A DNA stretch of 64,000 nucleotides from an uncultured Verrucomicrobiota bacterium (GTDB lineage: Bacteria; Verrucomicrobiota; Kiritimatiellia; CAIQIC01; Lenti-01). The stretch is from contig CALMBO010000029.1 in NCBI GenBank assembly GCA_937860055.1, positions 361,372 to 425,371 of the forward strand, read 5' to 3'. Every line of letters starts with the position of its first letter. Position 1 is the first letter of the stretch. The notes beneath the pieces are model-generated. The model ran no database searches, had not been told where the DNA came from, and saw only the letters and a program-made list of their open reading frames with translations. The translations under genes and the position numbers were made by a program. Of this stretch, positions 1-8,464 are shown piece by piece.

Positions 1-1617
1 CTGCGCCTTCGCTTCGTAGATCCCCATCCGCCAGCGGATCTTGTCGCGCCGTTCGGCGTCGCCCGCGCGGTCCGCCAGCGCCCACGCCTCCCGGGCCGTT
101 TCCGCCGCCCCCGCGAAATCGCCGCAGGCCGCCTGCGCCCGCTCCAGCGTGTTCAGCAGCGAGGCGTCGGGTGCGCCCGCGGCCTCGATGGCGCGGCGGG
201 CCAGCGAAAGCGCCTCCTGCGCCTCCTCCGGCGTCGCCGCCGGATCCGACGCCAGCGCCCACGCCAGGTTGTTCATCGCGGGCGCGTAGCCCGGCACGAT
301 CCGCAGGGTCTCGCGGTAGTGGACGGCCGCCTCCCGCCCCCGGCCTTGCTGCTGGTACCCGTTGGCCAGGTTGAAGTGGATGTTCGCGTTGTCCCGCGTG
401 ACGGCCAGCGCATGCCGGAACAGCGTCTCGCTGTCGCGCCACGTCGCCGTCTGCCGCTGCGAAAGCAGGGCCAGCCCCGTGACAAGCCCAAAGGCCAGCA
501 GAACCCCGGCCCTCCGCCAGCGGCCTCCCGCCGCCGTCTCCGCCCGTTCCGCCGCGCCCCACGCCAGCACCACCGCCAGTCCGATGTGGGGCAGGTAGCT
601 GTAGCGGTCGGCCCAGGCTTGCCCGCCCGTCTGCACCAGCCCGATCATCGGCACCAGCGACCCCAGGAACCACAGCCACCCCGCCAGCGCCCAGGGCCGG
701 CGGCGGGCCGACCGGAACGCCAGCGCCGTCAATCCCAGCAGGGCGGCGAGCGAGCCCCCCACCACCCACGGAGACACGCCGCCGACCGGATACGGATAGA
801 AGGCCGCCAGGCCGGACGGCCAGACCAGCGCGCGAAGATACTGCCCATAGGCCGCCACCGCGTTCGCCAGCCGCAGGCCCGCCGGATAGCCCTCCAGGGG
901 CCGCAAGGCGCCGCCCGCCTGCTGCGCGAAATACGTGATGCCGCAGAACACCGCCGCCAGCAGGAACAGCGGGATCTTCTCCGCCGCCAGCGCGCGGGCG
1001 GAGGCCGCCGGCCACCGGCGCAGCGGCCAGGCATCCAGCAGCAGCAGCAGGAACGGCAGCGTCACCCACATGGGTTTCGACAAAAGCGCCAGCACGAAGA
1101 ATCCGGCCGTCCACGCCATCCGCCCCCGCAGCGGTTTCCATCCGTAGGCGCCCATCGCCAGCAGGGCGAAGAAGGTGGAGAGCAGATCCTTGCGCTCGGT
1201 GATCCACACCACCGACTCCGTGCGCAGCGGATGCACCGCCCACAGCGCCGCGGCCAGCAGCGAGGGGAAGAACCGCCCGGTCGCCCCGCGCAAGGCGGCA
1301 AACAGGAGAATGGCGTTCAGCGCATGCAGCAGCAGGCTCGTCAGGTGGTGCCCGGCCGGGTCCAGCCCGTGCACCTCCGCGTCGGCCATGTGCGAGAGCC
1401 ACGTCAACGGATGCCAGTAGAACATGTGCCGCGTCGTGAACGCCCAGCGGATCCCCGCCTTCGTCAGCCCCGCCGACACCACCGGGTTTTCATACACGTA
1501 TCCGTGGTCGTCGAAGCGCACGAACCCGCAGTCCAGCGCCCCGCCGAACGCCAGGAAGACCAGCGCCGCCAGCAGCAGGCCGGCCGCGATGTTCCGGATG
1601 AAAACGGGGGATGCCAT
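1..1617 (-). CDS. TPR-containing multi-pass membrane protein, TMTC/DUF1736-like (3' end outside window)
   Basis: The frame is open from an ATG at 1617 to the window edge, giving 539 codons without a stop, so the C-terminus is missing. The product starts with a hydrophobic segment, then FDDHGYVYENP (residues 35-45), an acidic pair after the first membrane helix as in GT-C glycosyltransferases. The block HPLRTESVVWITERKD (about 129-144) is typical of bacterial relatives of the TMTC/DUF1736 family. About ten membrane helices follow, and from about residue 385 the protein becomes soluble with TPR-like helices (NIHFNLANGYQQQGR). Family knowledge suggests a lipid-linked sugar transferase or protein glycosylation role; that is inference. 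It lies 175 bp downstream of lepB, separated by three palindromic repeats, so co-transcription is uncertain. Confidence 0.75.
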   Translation of the reverse strand, partial: MASPVFIRNIAAGLLLAALVFLAFGGALDCGFVRFDDHGYVYENPVVSAGLTKAGIRWAFTTRHMFYWHPLTWLSHMADAEVHGLDPAGHHLTSLLLHALNAILLFAALRGATGRFFPSLLAAALWAVHPLRTESVVWITERKDLLSTFFALLAMGAYGWKPLRGRMAWTAGFFVLALLSKPMWVTLPFLLLLLDAWPLRRWPAASARALAAEKIPLFLLAAVFCGITYFAQQAGGALRPLEGYPAGLRLANAVAAYGQYLRALVWPSGLAAFYPYPVGGVSPWVVGGSLAALLGLTALAFRSARRRPWALAGWLWFLGSLVPMIGLVQTGGQAWADRYSYLPHIGLAVVLAWGAAERAETAAGGRWRRAGVLLAFGLVTGLALLSQRQTATWRDSETLFRHALAVTRDNANIHFNLANGYQQQGRGREAAVHYRETLRIVPGYAPAMNNLAWALASDPAATPEEAQEALSLARRAIEAAGAPDASLLNTLERAQAACGDFAGAAETAREAWALADRAGDAERRDKIRWRMGIYEAKAQ

Positions 1618-1674
1618 GCCCGGAAGAATCCGCGCAAACCGCCCTCCCCGCAAGCGCAAAACAGTCCCTCCGGA

Positions 1675-1757
1675 TTTTTCCACGCAATGGAAAACCTTTC
1701 CGCCGGTTTTCCACACAATGGAAAAACGTTGCCCGGTTTTTCCACGGTGTGGAAAAA
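1675..1757. repeat. Three TTTTCCA-N5-TGGAAAA palindromes
   Basis: Three imperfectly spaced copies occur at 1675-1694, about 1707-1726 and about 1737-1757. Each has the arms TTTT(T)CCA and TGGAAAA(A) around a 5-base spacer (CGCAA, CACAA, CGGTG). In the third copy the arms extend to CCAC/GTGG. The cluster starts 36 bp after the lepB stop codon. The same element occurs at 15860-15901, 34522-34656 and, in a shorter form, at 42596-42612. Confidence 0.85.
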
Positions 1758-1792
1758 CCGCGTGCGGCGCCTTCCCTCCCCCGGAGGGCGGC

Positions 1793-2911
1793 TCAACGCG
1801 AGAGGCCCCAGTGGGCGCCGAAGGGCCAGTAGACGAAGAACGACGGCCCGACGAGGGCCTGCTGCGTGACGGGGCCGAAGTAGCGGCCGTCGAGGCTGGA
1901 ATAGGTGTTGTCGCCGAACGGCAGGAACTGCTTCGCGCCCAGCCGGATCTCCGCGTCCTCGCTGTCCAGTCGCGAGCCGGACCGCGGCACGTAGCCGTGG
2001 TAGGCGGGATTCTCCACCAGCCGCCGGAACGGGAACGGCTCCTCGAGGGGCCGGCCGTCCACCACCAGGTGGCGGTCCCGGATCGAAATGGTTTCGCCGG
2101 GAAGACCGACGAGGCGCTTGATGTAGAAGGTGTCGGACCGGATGCCGAGCCGCTCCTTTTCGGGGATGTAGTTGGTGTCGAACACGATGATCTCGCCGCG
2201 CCGGGGGCGGACGAAGTTGTAGGCCACCTTGTTGACGAAGATGTGGTCGCCCTGCCGCACGCGGCCGGAGGCGATGAGCTGCCCCGCCTCCACCCGGTCG
2301 CCGGCCTGGACATGCATCTTCATGCTGCGCGCGGAATCGAGGAAGGGGCTGTCGGGCCGCATCGCGATCGTGACCGGATAGATCTCCGCGCCGATGCGGT
2401 AGGCGAACTGGTCGTTCTGCACGCCCGCGAATTCCAGGCGCCCGGAGTTCCGCGCCCGCACCTCGACGTAGCGCTCGCCGAACAGCGCGAGGCCGAAGAG
2501 GTTCATCGGCGGGCGGTCGAACCACTGCCGCCCCTCCTGCGGGCGCGCGGTCACGCCGTTGAGCGTGGGCTGCATGGAGCCGGTCGGGATCTTGAAGGGC
2601 TGGATGAAATAGGTGCGGCAGGCCATCGCCAGCGAGATGGCGACCACCAGCACCTCGACGTTCTCCCGCCACTTGGGGAACGGACGGGGCGGCATCAGCG
2701 CTTCGGCGGCTTCGGCGGCCGCGTCGCACGCGGCCTCCATCCGGTCCCAGTCGCGCGCGGACCAGGCCGCGCGCAGGGCGTCCTCCGCCGCGCGCGCGGC
2801 GGCGAGGTCCCCGGCGGGGGCGATGTCCCCGCGCATGTGCAGGGCGTGGCGGACGAGGTGCCCGGCCAGGTGGACCGTCTTCTTCAGCCGCCGCTTCGCG
2901 AAAAAGTTCAC
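1793..2911 (-). CDS. lepB: Signal peptidase I
   Basis: Type I signal peptidase, which cleaves signal peptides from exported proteins at the outer face of the inner membrane. The 372-residue product has a long N-terminal region (1-80), a single hydrophobic segment (about 84-100) and the catalytic serine in KIPTGSMQPT (Ser112). The general-base lysine is in GDHIFVNKVAYNF (Lys228), followed by the box D/E-like region RRGEIIVF and QFLPFGDNTYSSLDGRYFG. The Ser-Lys distance of 116 residues is about twice that of E. coli LepB (Ser90/Lys145), so there is an insertion between the catalytic boxes. The ATG at 2911 lies 13 bp after the lepA stop, which fits an rpe-lepA-lepB operon. Confidence 0.93.
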   Translation of the reverse strand: MNFFAKRRLKKTVHLAGHLVRHALHMRGDIAPAGDLAAARAAEDALRAAWSARDWDRMEAACDAAAEAAEALMPPRPFPKWRENVEVLVVAISLAMACRTYFIQPFKIPTGSMQPTLNGVTARPQEGRQWFDRPPMNLFGLALFGERYVEVRARNSGRLEFAGVQNDQFAYRIGAEIYPVTIAMRPDSPFLDSARSMKMHVQAGDRVEAGQLIASGRVRQGDHIFVNKVAYNFVRPRRGEIIVFDTNYIPEKERLGIRSDTFYIKRLVGLPGETISIRDRHLVVDGRPLEEPFPFRRLVENPAYHGYVPRSGSRLDSEDAEIRLGAKQFLPFGDNTYSSLDGRYFGPVTQQALVGPSFFVYWPFGAHWGLSR

Positions 2912-2924
2912 GCCCGCATCCCCG

Positions 2925-4802
2925 TCATTGCTTGGTCTTCAGGACGGCGATGAACGCCTCCTGCGGAATGCCGACCTTGCCGAACTGCTTCATGCGCTTC
3001 TTGCCTTCCTTCTGCTTCTCCAGCAGCTTGCGCTTGCGGGTGATGTCGCCGCCGTAGCACTTGGCCGTCACGTCCTTGCGGTACGGGCGGACCGTCGTGC
3101 GCGCGATGATCTTCGCGCCGATCGCCGCCTGGACCGCGATCGCGAACTGCGCCGGCGGAATCAGGTCCACCAGCACCTCGCAGATCTGCCGGCCGCGCGC
3201 CTCCGCCTTGTCGCGGTGCACGATGCAGGAAAACGCCTCGACCACGTCGCCGTGCACGAGGATGTCCAGCTTCACGAGATCGTCCTCGCGGTAGCCCGCC
3301 TCCTCGTAGTCCATCGAGGCGTAGCCGCGCGACAGGCTCTTGAGCCGGTCGTGGAAGTCGATCAGGATCTCGTTGAGCGGCATGACGCACGTGAGCATCA
3401 CGCGCTTGGCGTCGAGGGTTTCCGTGCGCTCGATGACGCCGCGCTTGTCCATCACCAGCTTCATCATGTCGCCGATTTGCTCGCCCAGGCAGATCAGGAA
3501 CATCTTCACGATGGGCTCCTCGATCGCCTCGAACTCCGTCGGATCCGGCAGGAAGACGGGGTTGTCCACCTCCTTGACGGTGCCGTCGTGCATGCGCACG
3601 CGGTAGACGACGCCCGGATAGGTGGCGATGATGTCGCAGTCGTACTCGCGGCGCAGGCGCTCCTGCACGATCTCCATGTGCAGCAGCCCCAGGAACCCGC
3701 AGCGGAAGCCGAACCCCAGCGCCACGCTCGACTCGGTCTGGTACTGGAACGAGCTGTCGTTCAGCGCCAGCTTCTCCAGCGAGTATTTCAGCTTCTCGTA
3801 GTCGTCCGCGTCGATGGGATACAGCCCGGTGAAGACCATCGGATGCATGGCCTTGAAGCCCGGCAGCGGATGCTCCGTCGGGTTCCGCGCGCCGGTCACC
3901 GTGTCGCCGATCTGGATTTCCGCCGTGGCCTTGATGTTGGCGAGGAAATAGCCCACCTGCCCGGCCTGCAGGGCGTCCGTCGGCTGCGGCTTGGGGTTGA
4001 ACAGGCCGACTTCCTGCACCTCGTAGTCCTTGGCGGACCCCATCAGGCGGATGCGGTCGCCGCGCCGGATCGCGCCGTCGAACATCCGCACGTAGATCAT
4101 GCCGCCGCGGAACGTGTCGTATTCCGAATCGAACACCAGCGCGCGCAGCTCGCCGGGGCGTTTGGATTCCGGCGGCGGGATGCGCTCGACCAGCGCCTCC
4201 AGCACCTCCGCCACGCCGGCGCCCGTCTTGGCGCTGACGTGGAAGCACTCTTCGCGCGAAATCGCGAAGATGTCCTCGATCTGCCGCGCCACCGTCTCCG
4301 GATCGGCCGCCGGCATGTCGGTCTTGTTCAGGACGGGGATGATCTTGACGTGGTTCGCCGCCGCCAGGAAGGCGTGCGCCACCGTCTGCGCCTCCACGCC
4401 CTGCGTGGCGTCCACCACCAGCAGGGCGCCTTCGCACGCGGCCAGGCTGCGGCTCACCTCGTAGGAGAAGTCCACGTGCCCCGGCGTGTCGATGAAGTTG
4501 AACTCGTAGGCCTTCCCGTCCCGCGCCTTGTATTTCATCGTGACGGGATGGGCCTTGATCGTGATGCCGCGCTCGCGTTCGAGATCCATGTCGTCCAGCA
4601 GCTGGTCGCGCTGGTCGCGCTTCGCCACCGCGCCCGTCAGCTCCAGCAGCCGGTCGGAGAGCGTCGTCTTGCCGTGGTCGATGTGCGCGATGATGCTGAA
4701 ATTGCGGATGAGCGACAGGTCGTGCGCCGGGCCGGCCTTCGCCTCCGGCGCGGACGGCCGGGGTTCCCCGTCCTCGTTCTCTCTGTAAAACTTCGTTGCC
4801 AT
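2925..4802 (-). CDS. lepA: Elongation factor 4 (LepA), ribosome back-translocase GTPase
   Basis: Translational GTPase of 625 residues, close to the usual length of about 600. The G1 motif AHIDHGKTT lies near residue 40, followed by RERGITIKA, DTPGHVDF and NKTDMP (G2-G4). The C-terminal LepA-specific region ends in KRKLLEKQKEGKKRMKQ and a basic tail. An N-terminal extension of about 30 residues precedes the G domain. The open frame continues upstream, but the ATG at 4802 is the right start: it has a GAAGGA ribosome site six bases upstream, and the reading before it is only the antisense of rpe. It sits between rpe and lepB, and linkage of lepA with lepB is widespread in bacteria. Confidence 0.96.
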   Translation of the reverse strand: MATKFYRENEDGEPRPSAPEAKAGPAHDLSLIRNFSIIAHIDHGKTTLSDRLLELTGAVAKRDQRDQLLDDMDLERERGITIKAHPVTMKYKARDGKAYEFNFIDTPGHVDFSYEVSRSLAACEGALLVVDATQGVEAQTVAHAFLAAANHVKIIPVLNKTDMPAADPETVARQIEDIFAISREECFHVSAKTGAGVAEVLEALVERIPPPESKRPGELRALVFDSEYDTFRGGMIYVRMFDGAIRRGDRIRLMGSAKDYEVQEVGLFNPKPQPTDALQAGQVGYFLANIKATAEIQIGDTVTGARNPTEHPLPGFKAMHPMVFTGLYPIDADDYEKLKYSLEKLALNDSSFQYQTESSVALGFGFRCGFLGLLHMEIVQERLRREYDCDIIATYPGVVYRVRMHDGTVKEVDNPVFLPDPTEFEAIEEPIVKMFLICLGEQIGDMMKLVMDKRGVIERTETLDAKRVMLTCVMPLNEILIDFHDRLKSLSRGYASMDYEEAGYREDDLVKLDILVHGDVVEAFSCIVHRDKAEARGRQICEVLVDLIPPAQFAIAVQAAIGAKIIARTTVRPYRKDVTAKCYGGDITRKRKLLEKQKEGKKRMKQFGKVGIPQEAFIAVLKTKQ

Positions 4803-4846
4803 GGTTCCTTCGTGAAAGGGAATGCCGCCGGAGCGGCGGAGCGCCT

Positions 4847-5524
4847 TCAGCCTCCGGCCTTCCGGACCGACTCGATCTTCCAGCGCATGTCGGCGATGGC
4901 GTCGCGCATGTCGGCGGCCTTGAACAGGAACGATCCGGCCAGCAGCACGTTCGCGCCCGCCGCCGCGCACCGCGCGCCGGTCTCCGCGTTGATCCCCCCG
5001 TCCACCGAAATGTCCGCCGCCGGCCACATCCGGGCCGCCTCTTCGATCTTCGGCACGCCGCTTTCCAGGAAGGATTGGCCGCCGAATCCGGGATGCACCG
5101 TCATGATCAGCGCCTCGTCCGCCAGGCCCTTGTATTCCGCCAGCGCCGCCACGGGCGTCTCCGGGCAGATCGTCAGCCCCGCCCGCTTGCCCGAGGCCCG
5201 GATCGCCGCCAGCGCCGCCTTCACGTCGCACGGGGCTTCCGCGTGGATCAGCACCGTGTCCGCGCCCGCCTCGATGAACTTCGGCGCGTAGAGGTCGGGC
5301 CGCATCACCATCAGGTGCACGTGCAGGTAGGCCTGCGGCACCGCTTCCCTCACCGCGCGCAGGATGTCCGGCCCCATCGTCAGGTTCGGCACGAAATGCC
5401 CGTCCATGATGTCCACATGCAGGCCGTCCGCCCCCGCGTCCATCGCGCGGCGGCAGTCCTCGGCCAGATGCCCCATCCGGGCGGACAGGATCGAAGGCAG
5501 GATCTGGAGGGTCTTGGATTTCAT
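4847..5524 (-). CDS. rpe: Ribulose-phosphate 3-epimerase
   Basis: Interconverts ribulose 5-phosphate and xylulose 5-phosphate in the pentose phosphate pathway. The 225-residue TIM barrel shows LPSILSA at the N-terminus, the metal-binding block HVDIMDGHFVPN (about 36-47), HLMV, MTVHPGFGGQ and the second catalytic Asp in SVDGGIN. Length is normal for the family. I use the ATG at 5524 (MKSKTLQ). A TTG twelve codons upstream is possible, but it would add residues unlike the family, and neither start has a clear ribosome site. It is the first gene of the rpe-lepA-lepB run, 44 bp before lepA. Confidence 0.95.
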   Translation of the reverse strand: MKSKTLQILPSILSARMGHLAEDCRRAMDAGADGLHVDIMDGHFVPNLTMGPDILRAVREAVPQAYLHVHLMVMRPDLYAPKFIEAGADTVLIHAEAPCDVKAALAAIRASGKRAGLTICPETPVAALAEYKGLADEALIMTVHPGFGGQSFLESGVPKIEEAARMWPAADISVDGGINAETGARCAAAGANVLLAGSFLFKAADMRDAIADMRWKIESVRKAGG

Positions 5525-5565
5525 TGAAGGGGAAGTATAGAAGTTCAGGGAGAAAATCAACAGCC

Positions 5566-5674
5566 ATATCTCTCACGGAGGTTCACAGAGAACACCTTCT
5601 CCTGTATTCCTGTGTTTCCGGTTTTCCTGCTGCGATCCCCCCGGGCTGTAATCCTGTCAATCCTGCAATCCTGC
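5566..5674. repeat. Low-GC intergenic filler with dispersed-repeat look
   Basis: Between rpe and the rhomboid gene lies a stretch less GC-rich than its surroundings. It contains TCTCACGGAGGTTCACAGAG, then CCTGTATTCCTGTGTTTCC, then the short tandem series AATCCTG-TCAATCCTG-CAATCCTG. From memory, very similar strings recur between genes in Planctomycetes and Verrucomicrobia. I cannot count genomic copies here. No open frame or RNA gene is evident. Confidence 0.4.
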
Positions 5675-6565
5675 CTAAACCCTTTGTTTCAAGGCCGCAA
5701 GCCATCCAAGTGCAGCACCAACCAGCAGGCCCGAAAAATGCGCGGCGTTCGCCGTCGGCCCCAACAGGCCGAAGATCCCCATCGCAAGGAAAATCAGCAG
5801 GAGCCCCGAGGTCAGGGGCGAAATCGACAGGCCAAAGTGGAAATCCCGCTTGCCGCGGATCCACAGGTAGCCGAACACGCCGTAGACCACCCCGCTCAGG
5901 CCGCCGAAACCAGCGCCGCCCGCCACATACTGCGCCAGGTTCGAAACCAGCGCCACCAGCGCCACCAGCGCCGCGAAACGCCAGGTGCCGATCTTGCCCT
6001 CCAGCGCCGTCCCCAGGTCCTGCATCCACAGCAGGTTGAACAGCAGGTGCCACATCGAGAAATGGAGGAAGACGGGCGTGAACAGCCGCCACACCTGGCC
6101 GTTGGAGACCTCCACCAGCGAACTCCAGAACCGCGCCGGATCGATCAGCTGCAGGTTGGAGATCCGGAACCAGCCCGTCCAGTCCATGTCCTGCCCCAGC
6201 CGGGTCGCCAGCGATACCGCCACGCTCAGGACCAGCAGCACCGTCGTCAGCCCGCCATATCCCATGTGCCAGGGAAAGGCGCCGGGACGCGCCAGGATCT
6301 TCTCCTCTTCCCGGGCTTCCTTCTTCTCGCCGCGGCGGCGCTCCGCCGCCGCCTCCACGGCCTGGTGGAACTCCTCCGCGTCGGGCATGCTGCGGAAACG
6401 CGACAGGAGCGCCCTGCCTTCGTCCACCCGGTCTTCATCGACGACCCAGAGGATCCAGGCCCCGCCCTTGGCGGGCTCCACCTGGGCCTCGATGTCGCGG
6501 ATGAACAGGTAGTCCGCGAACATCCGCGCCTGCTCTTCGTTCTCCAACTGTCCGATCGGTCTCAT
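5675..6565 (-). CDS. Rhomboid family intramembrane serine protease, GlpG-like
   Basis: Membrane-embedded serine protease. Residues 1-100 form a soluble domain resembling the cytoplasmic domain of GlpG (opening MRPIGQLENEEQARMFADYL). Six or so membrane helices follow. The active site is visible: HFSMWHLLFNLLW (His168, His173, Asn177), catalytic Ser224 in GLSGVVYG and catalytic His276 in NAAHFSGLLVGAALGW, the GxSG and H-x3-G patterns expected. Length of 296 residues is close to E. coli GlpG (276). The gene starts 75 bp downstream of the polysaccharide cluster, with no visible terminator between. Confidence 0.93.
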   Translation of the reverse strand: MRPIGQLENEEQARMFADYLFIRDIEAQVEPAKGGAWILWVVDEDRVDEGRALLSRFRSMPDAEEFHQAVEAAAERRRGEKKEAREEEKILARPGAFPWHMGYGGLTTVLLVLSVAVSLATRLGQDMDWTGWFRISNLQLIDPARFWSSLVEVSNGQVWRLFTPVFLHFSMWHLLFNLLWMQDLGTALEGKIGTWRFAALVALVALVSNLAQYVAGGAGFGGLSGVVYGVFGYLWIRGKRDFHFGLSISPLTSGLLLIFLAMGIFGLLGPTANAAHFSGLLVGAALGWLAALKQRV

Positions 6566-6640
6566 GAAATCCGCGGGACTCTACCCCGCCGGCGCCCTCT
6601 TCGCAATGATTTTGCCATGCCGGCGGAAGACGGCCCGCCG

Positions 6641-8464
6641 CTATCCGCCGAGATACCGGTAGACGACCGCATGGCGGTTCGAATGGACGGCCTCGAAGCG
6701 CTCCAGGGCCGGCGTGGCGGCGCCCCAGTTGCACAGGTCGCGGATATGGCGCAGGGACTGGCCGTCGTAGGTGTTGATGACGAAATAGACCGAGGGCGGC
6801 CCCGCCAGGATGTCCGCCGGCGGATTCTCGTCGTAGGCGAACCACAGGCGGCAGTCCATTCCGGCGCGCAGGTGGTAGTAGTAGACCGGCCCCGCCGCCG
6901 GCATGGCGCACACGATGTGGTCCCCCGGCCGGGCATGGTCCTTCAGATAGCCCATGGCTTCGCGGATGCCCGGAGCCAGCTGGCCGGCGGCCGCCGTGAA
7001 CCCCTCCCGGTTGTGCACCAGCAGATTGGCCGACAGGGCCAGCGCGACGAGGACGGCGGCGAGGTTGGCGGCGGCAGCGGGACTCCCCTTTCCGAGCCGG
7101 CGCGAAACGAAATCGACCAAGGCGGCCAGACCGGCTCCGATCGCCATCCAATAGACCAGGCACAGGTAGAGGATCGCCCTCGAATAGGGAATGATGCGAA
7201 GCACCAGCAGGACGCCGATCGCTCCCAGCAGGTTGGCCACCAGCAGCGAAAACGCCTTTTTCCTCCACACCGCCGCCACCCCGGCCACGAACAGGATCGA
7301 CAGCAGGACCACGGCGGGGGCCGGGATGTCCAGGTTCCAGACGCGGAAGGCTCCGCGCAGGAAGCCCGCCATCCGCGCCGGGATCTCCCCCCACGGCACC
7401 ACCCCCGAAACTTCCCCGGCATCCACGCTGTACCACTGGTCGGAGGCGACAAACGCCGGCAGGTAGGCCAGGCCCCCGAGCCATACCGTGGCCGCTCCGC
7501 AACCGGCCAGGCGGAAAACGCTCTTCCCGCGGCTCTTCCAGTCCCGTCCCCGGTCCGACAGATGCGCCAGCAGCAGCCACAGGTAGGTCCCGACGAGGGA
7601 GTAGATCATGGTGGGCAGGGCCATCAATCCGGCCACGCCGGAAAGGACCAGCAGCGCGGACCAGCGGAGCCGGAACGGTTCCCCGGCCAGCGCCATGGCG
7701 GAAATCCAGAGGAGGAGGACCATGCAGGCGTGGATCGTATAGGCCCGGCCGTTGACGCTGTAGTGGACGAGGATCGGATTCGCCGCCACGAAACAGGCGG
7801 CCAGGAGGCCGGCGGACCTTCCAAACCATTTCCGCCCCGCCCCAAAAACCAGGACGGGCATCAGGATGCCCCCGATGAACGCCGGCAGCCGGATGGACCA
7901 CTCGGCATTGCCGAACAGCCGCACGACCGGATAATCCAGGATCGTGTACAGGAGATGCTGCGGCGCGCGGAAATCGGAAATGGCCAGGAGAAACGGCCTC
8001 GCGGTCCAGGCATAATAGCCGCGGACCTCGTCCGAACTCGCCGGCTGGAAGAGATACAGCAGGCGCAGGACCACCGCCGCGGCAAGGATACAGAACACCA
8101 TCCGGTCCGCGATCAAGGCCTGGCGAAGGAACCGCCCCGCCGAAACCCGATTCGCCCCGACCGGCCGCGGGGAAATCCATTCGCCCCTTCTCCGGGAAAG
8201 CCATCTCCATCCGATGGCCAGGGCCAGGGCGCTCAGCGCCAGATAGAAACCGGCCAGCCTCGCGCGGACGACGACCCCCTCGTAGTAGTCCAGCGTGAAG
8301 AAATCGGCCGCGGCCCGGTTCGAAGAGGCTTCGAGGACGCGGTGGATGGCGTCGTAGGAGCAGAGCGGGCGGACCAGGAAGCCGGCGGCCGCCGCGGCCG
8401 CGAACCATGCGCAACCCAGGAAGAAGAGGAAATGGATGAGCCGGATTCCCGCCTTTGGACTCAT
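6641..8464 (-). CDS. Glycosyltransferase family 39 / ArnT-like integral membrane protein
   Basis: The 607-residue product has about twelve membrane helices. The PMT/ArnT family signature region includes SSDEVRGYYAW (a DE pair after the first large loop helix), IRLPAFIGGIL and HYSVNGRAYT. Members transfer a sugar from a polyprenyl-phosphate donor to lipid A, lipid-linked glycan or protein on the outer face of the membrane. The start ATG at 8464 overlaps the stop of the preceding GT4 gene by ATGA, so translation is probably coupled. It is the last gene of the seven-gene cluster. The soluble C-terminal part (YYYHLRAGMDCRLWFAYDENP) probably lies in the periplasm. Substrate cannot be told. Confidence 0.85.
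   Translation of the reverse strand: MSPKAGIRLIHFLFFLGCAWFAAAAAAGFLVRPLCSYDAIHRVLEASSNRAAADFFTLDYYEGVVVRARLAGFYLALSALALAIGWRWLSRRRGEWISPRPVGANRVSAGRFLRQALIADRMVFCILAAAVVLRLLYLFQPASSDEVRGYYAWTARPFLLAISDFRAPQHLLYTILDYPVVRLFGNAEWSIRLPAFIGGILMPVLVFGAGRKWFGRSAGLLAACFVAANPILVHYSVNGRAYTIHACMVLLLWISAMALAGEPFRLRWSALLVLSGVAGLMALPTMIYSLVGTYLWLLLAHLSDRGRDWKSRGKSVFRLAGCGAATVWLGGLAYLPAFVASDQWYSVDAGEVSGVVPWGEIPARMAGFLRGAFRVWNLDIPAPAVVLLSILFVAGVAAVWRKKAFSLLVANLLGAIGVLLVLRIIPYSRAILYLCLVYWMAIGAGLAALVDFVSRRLGKGSPAAAANLAAVLVALALSANLLVHNREGFTAAAGQLAPGIREAMGYLKDHARPGDHIVCAMPAAGPVYYYHLRAGMDCRLWFAYDENPPADILAGPPSVYFVINTYDGQSLRHIRDLCNWGAATPALERFEAVHSNRHAVVYRYLGG

Noticed and set aside
319..5291. Long open frames on the plus strand opposite the lepB, lepA and rpe genes (for example near 319-1869 and 2613-5291)
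   Set aside because: Products are low-complexity, rich in Arg, His, Pro and Ala, with no domain. They mirror conserved genes on the other strand and result from the high GC content.
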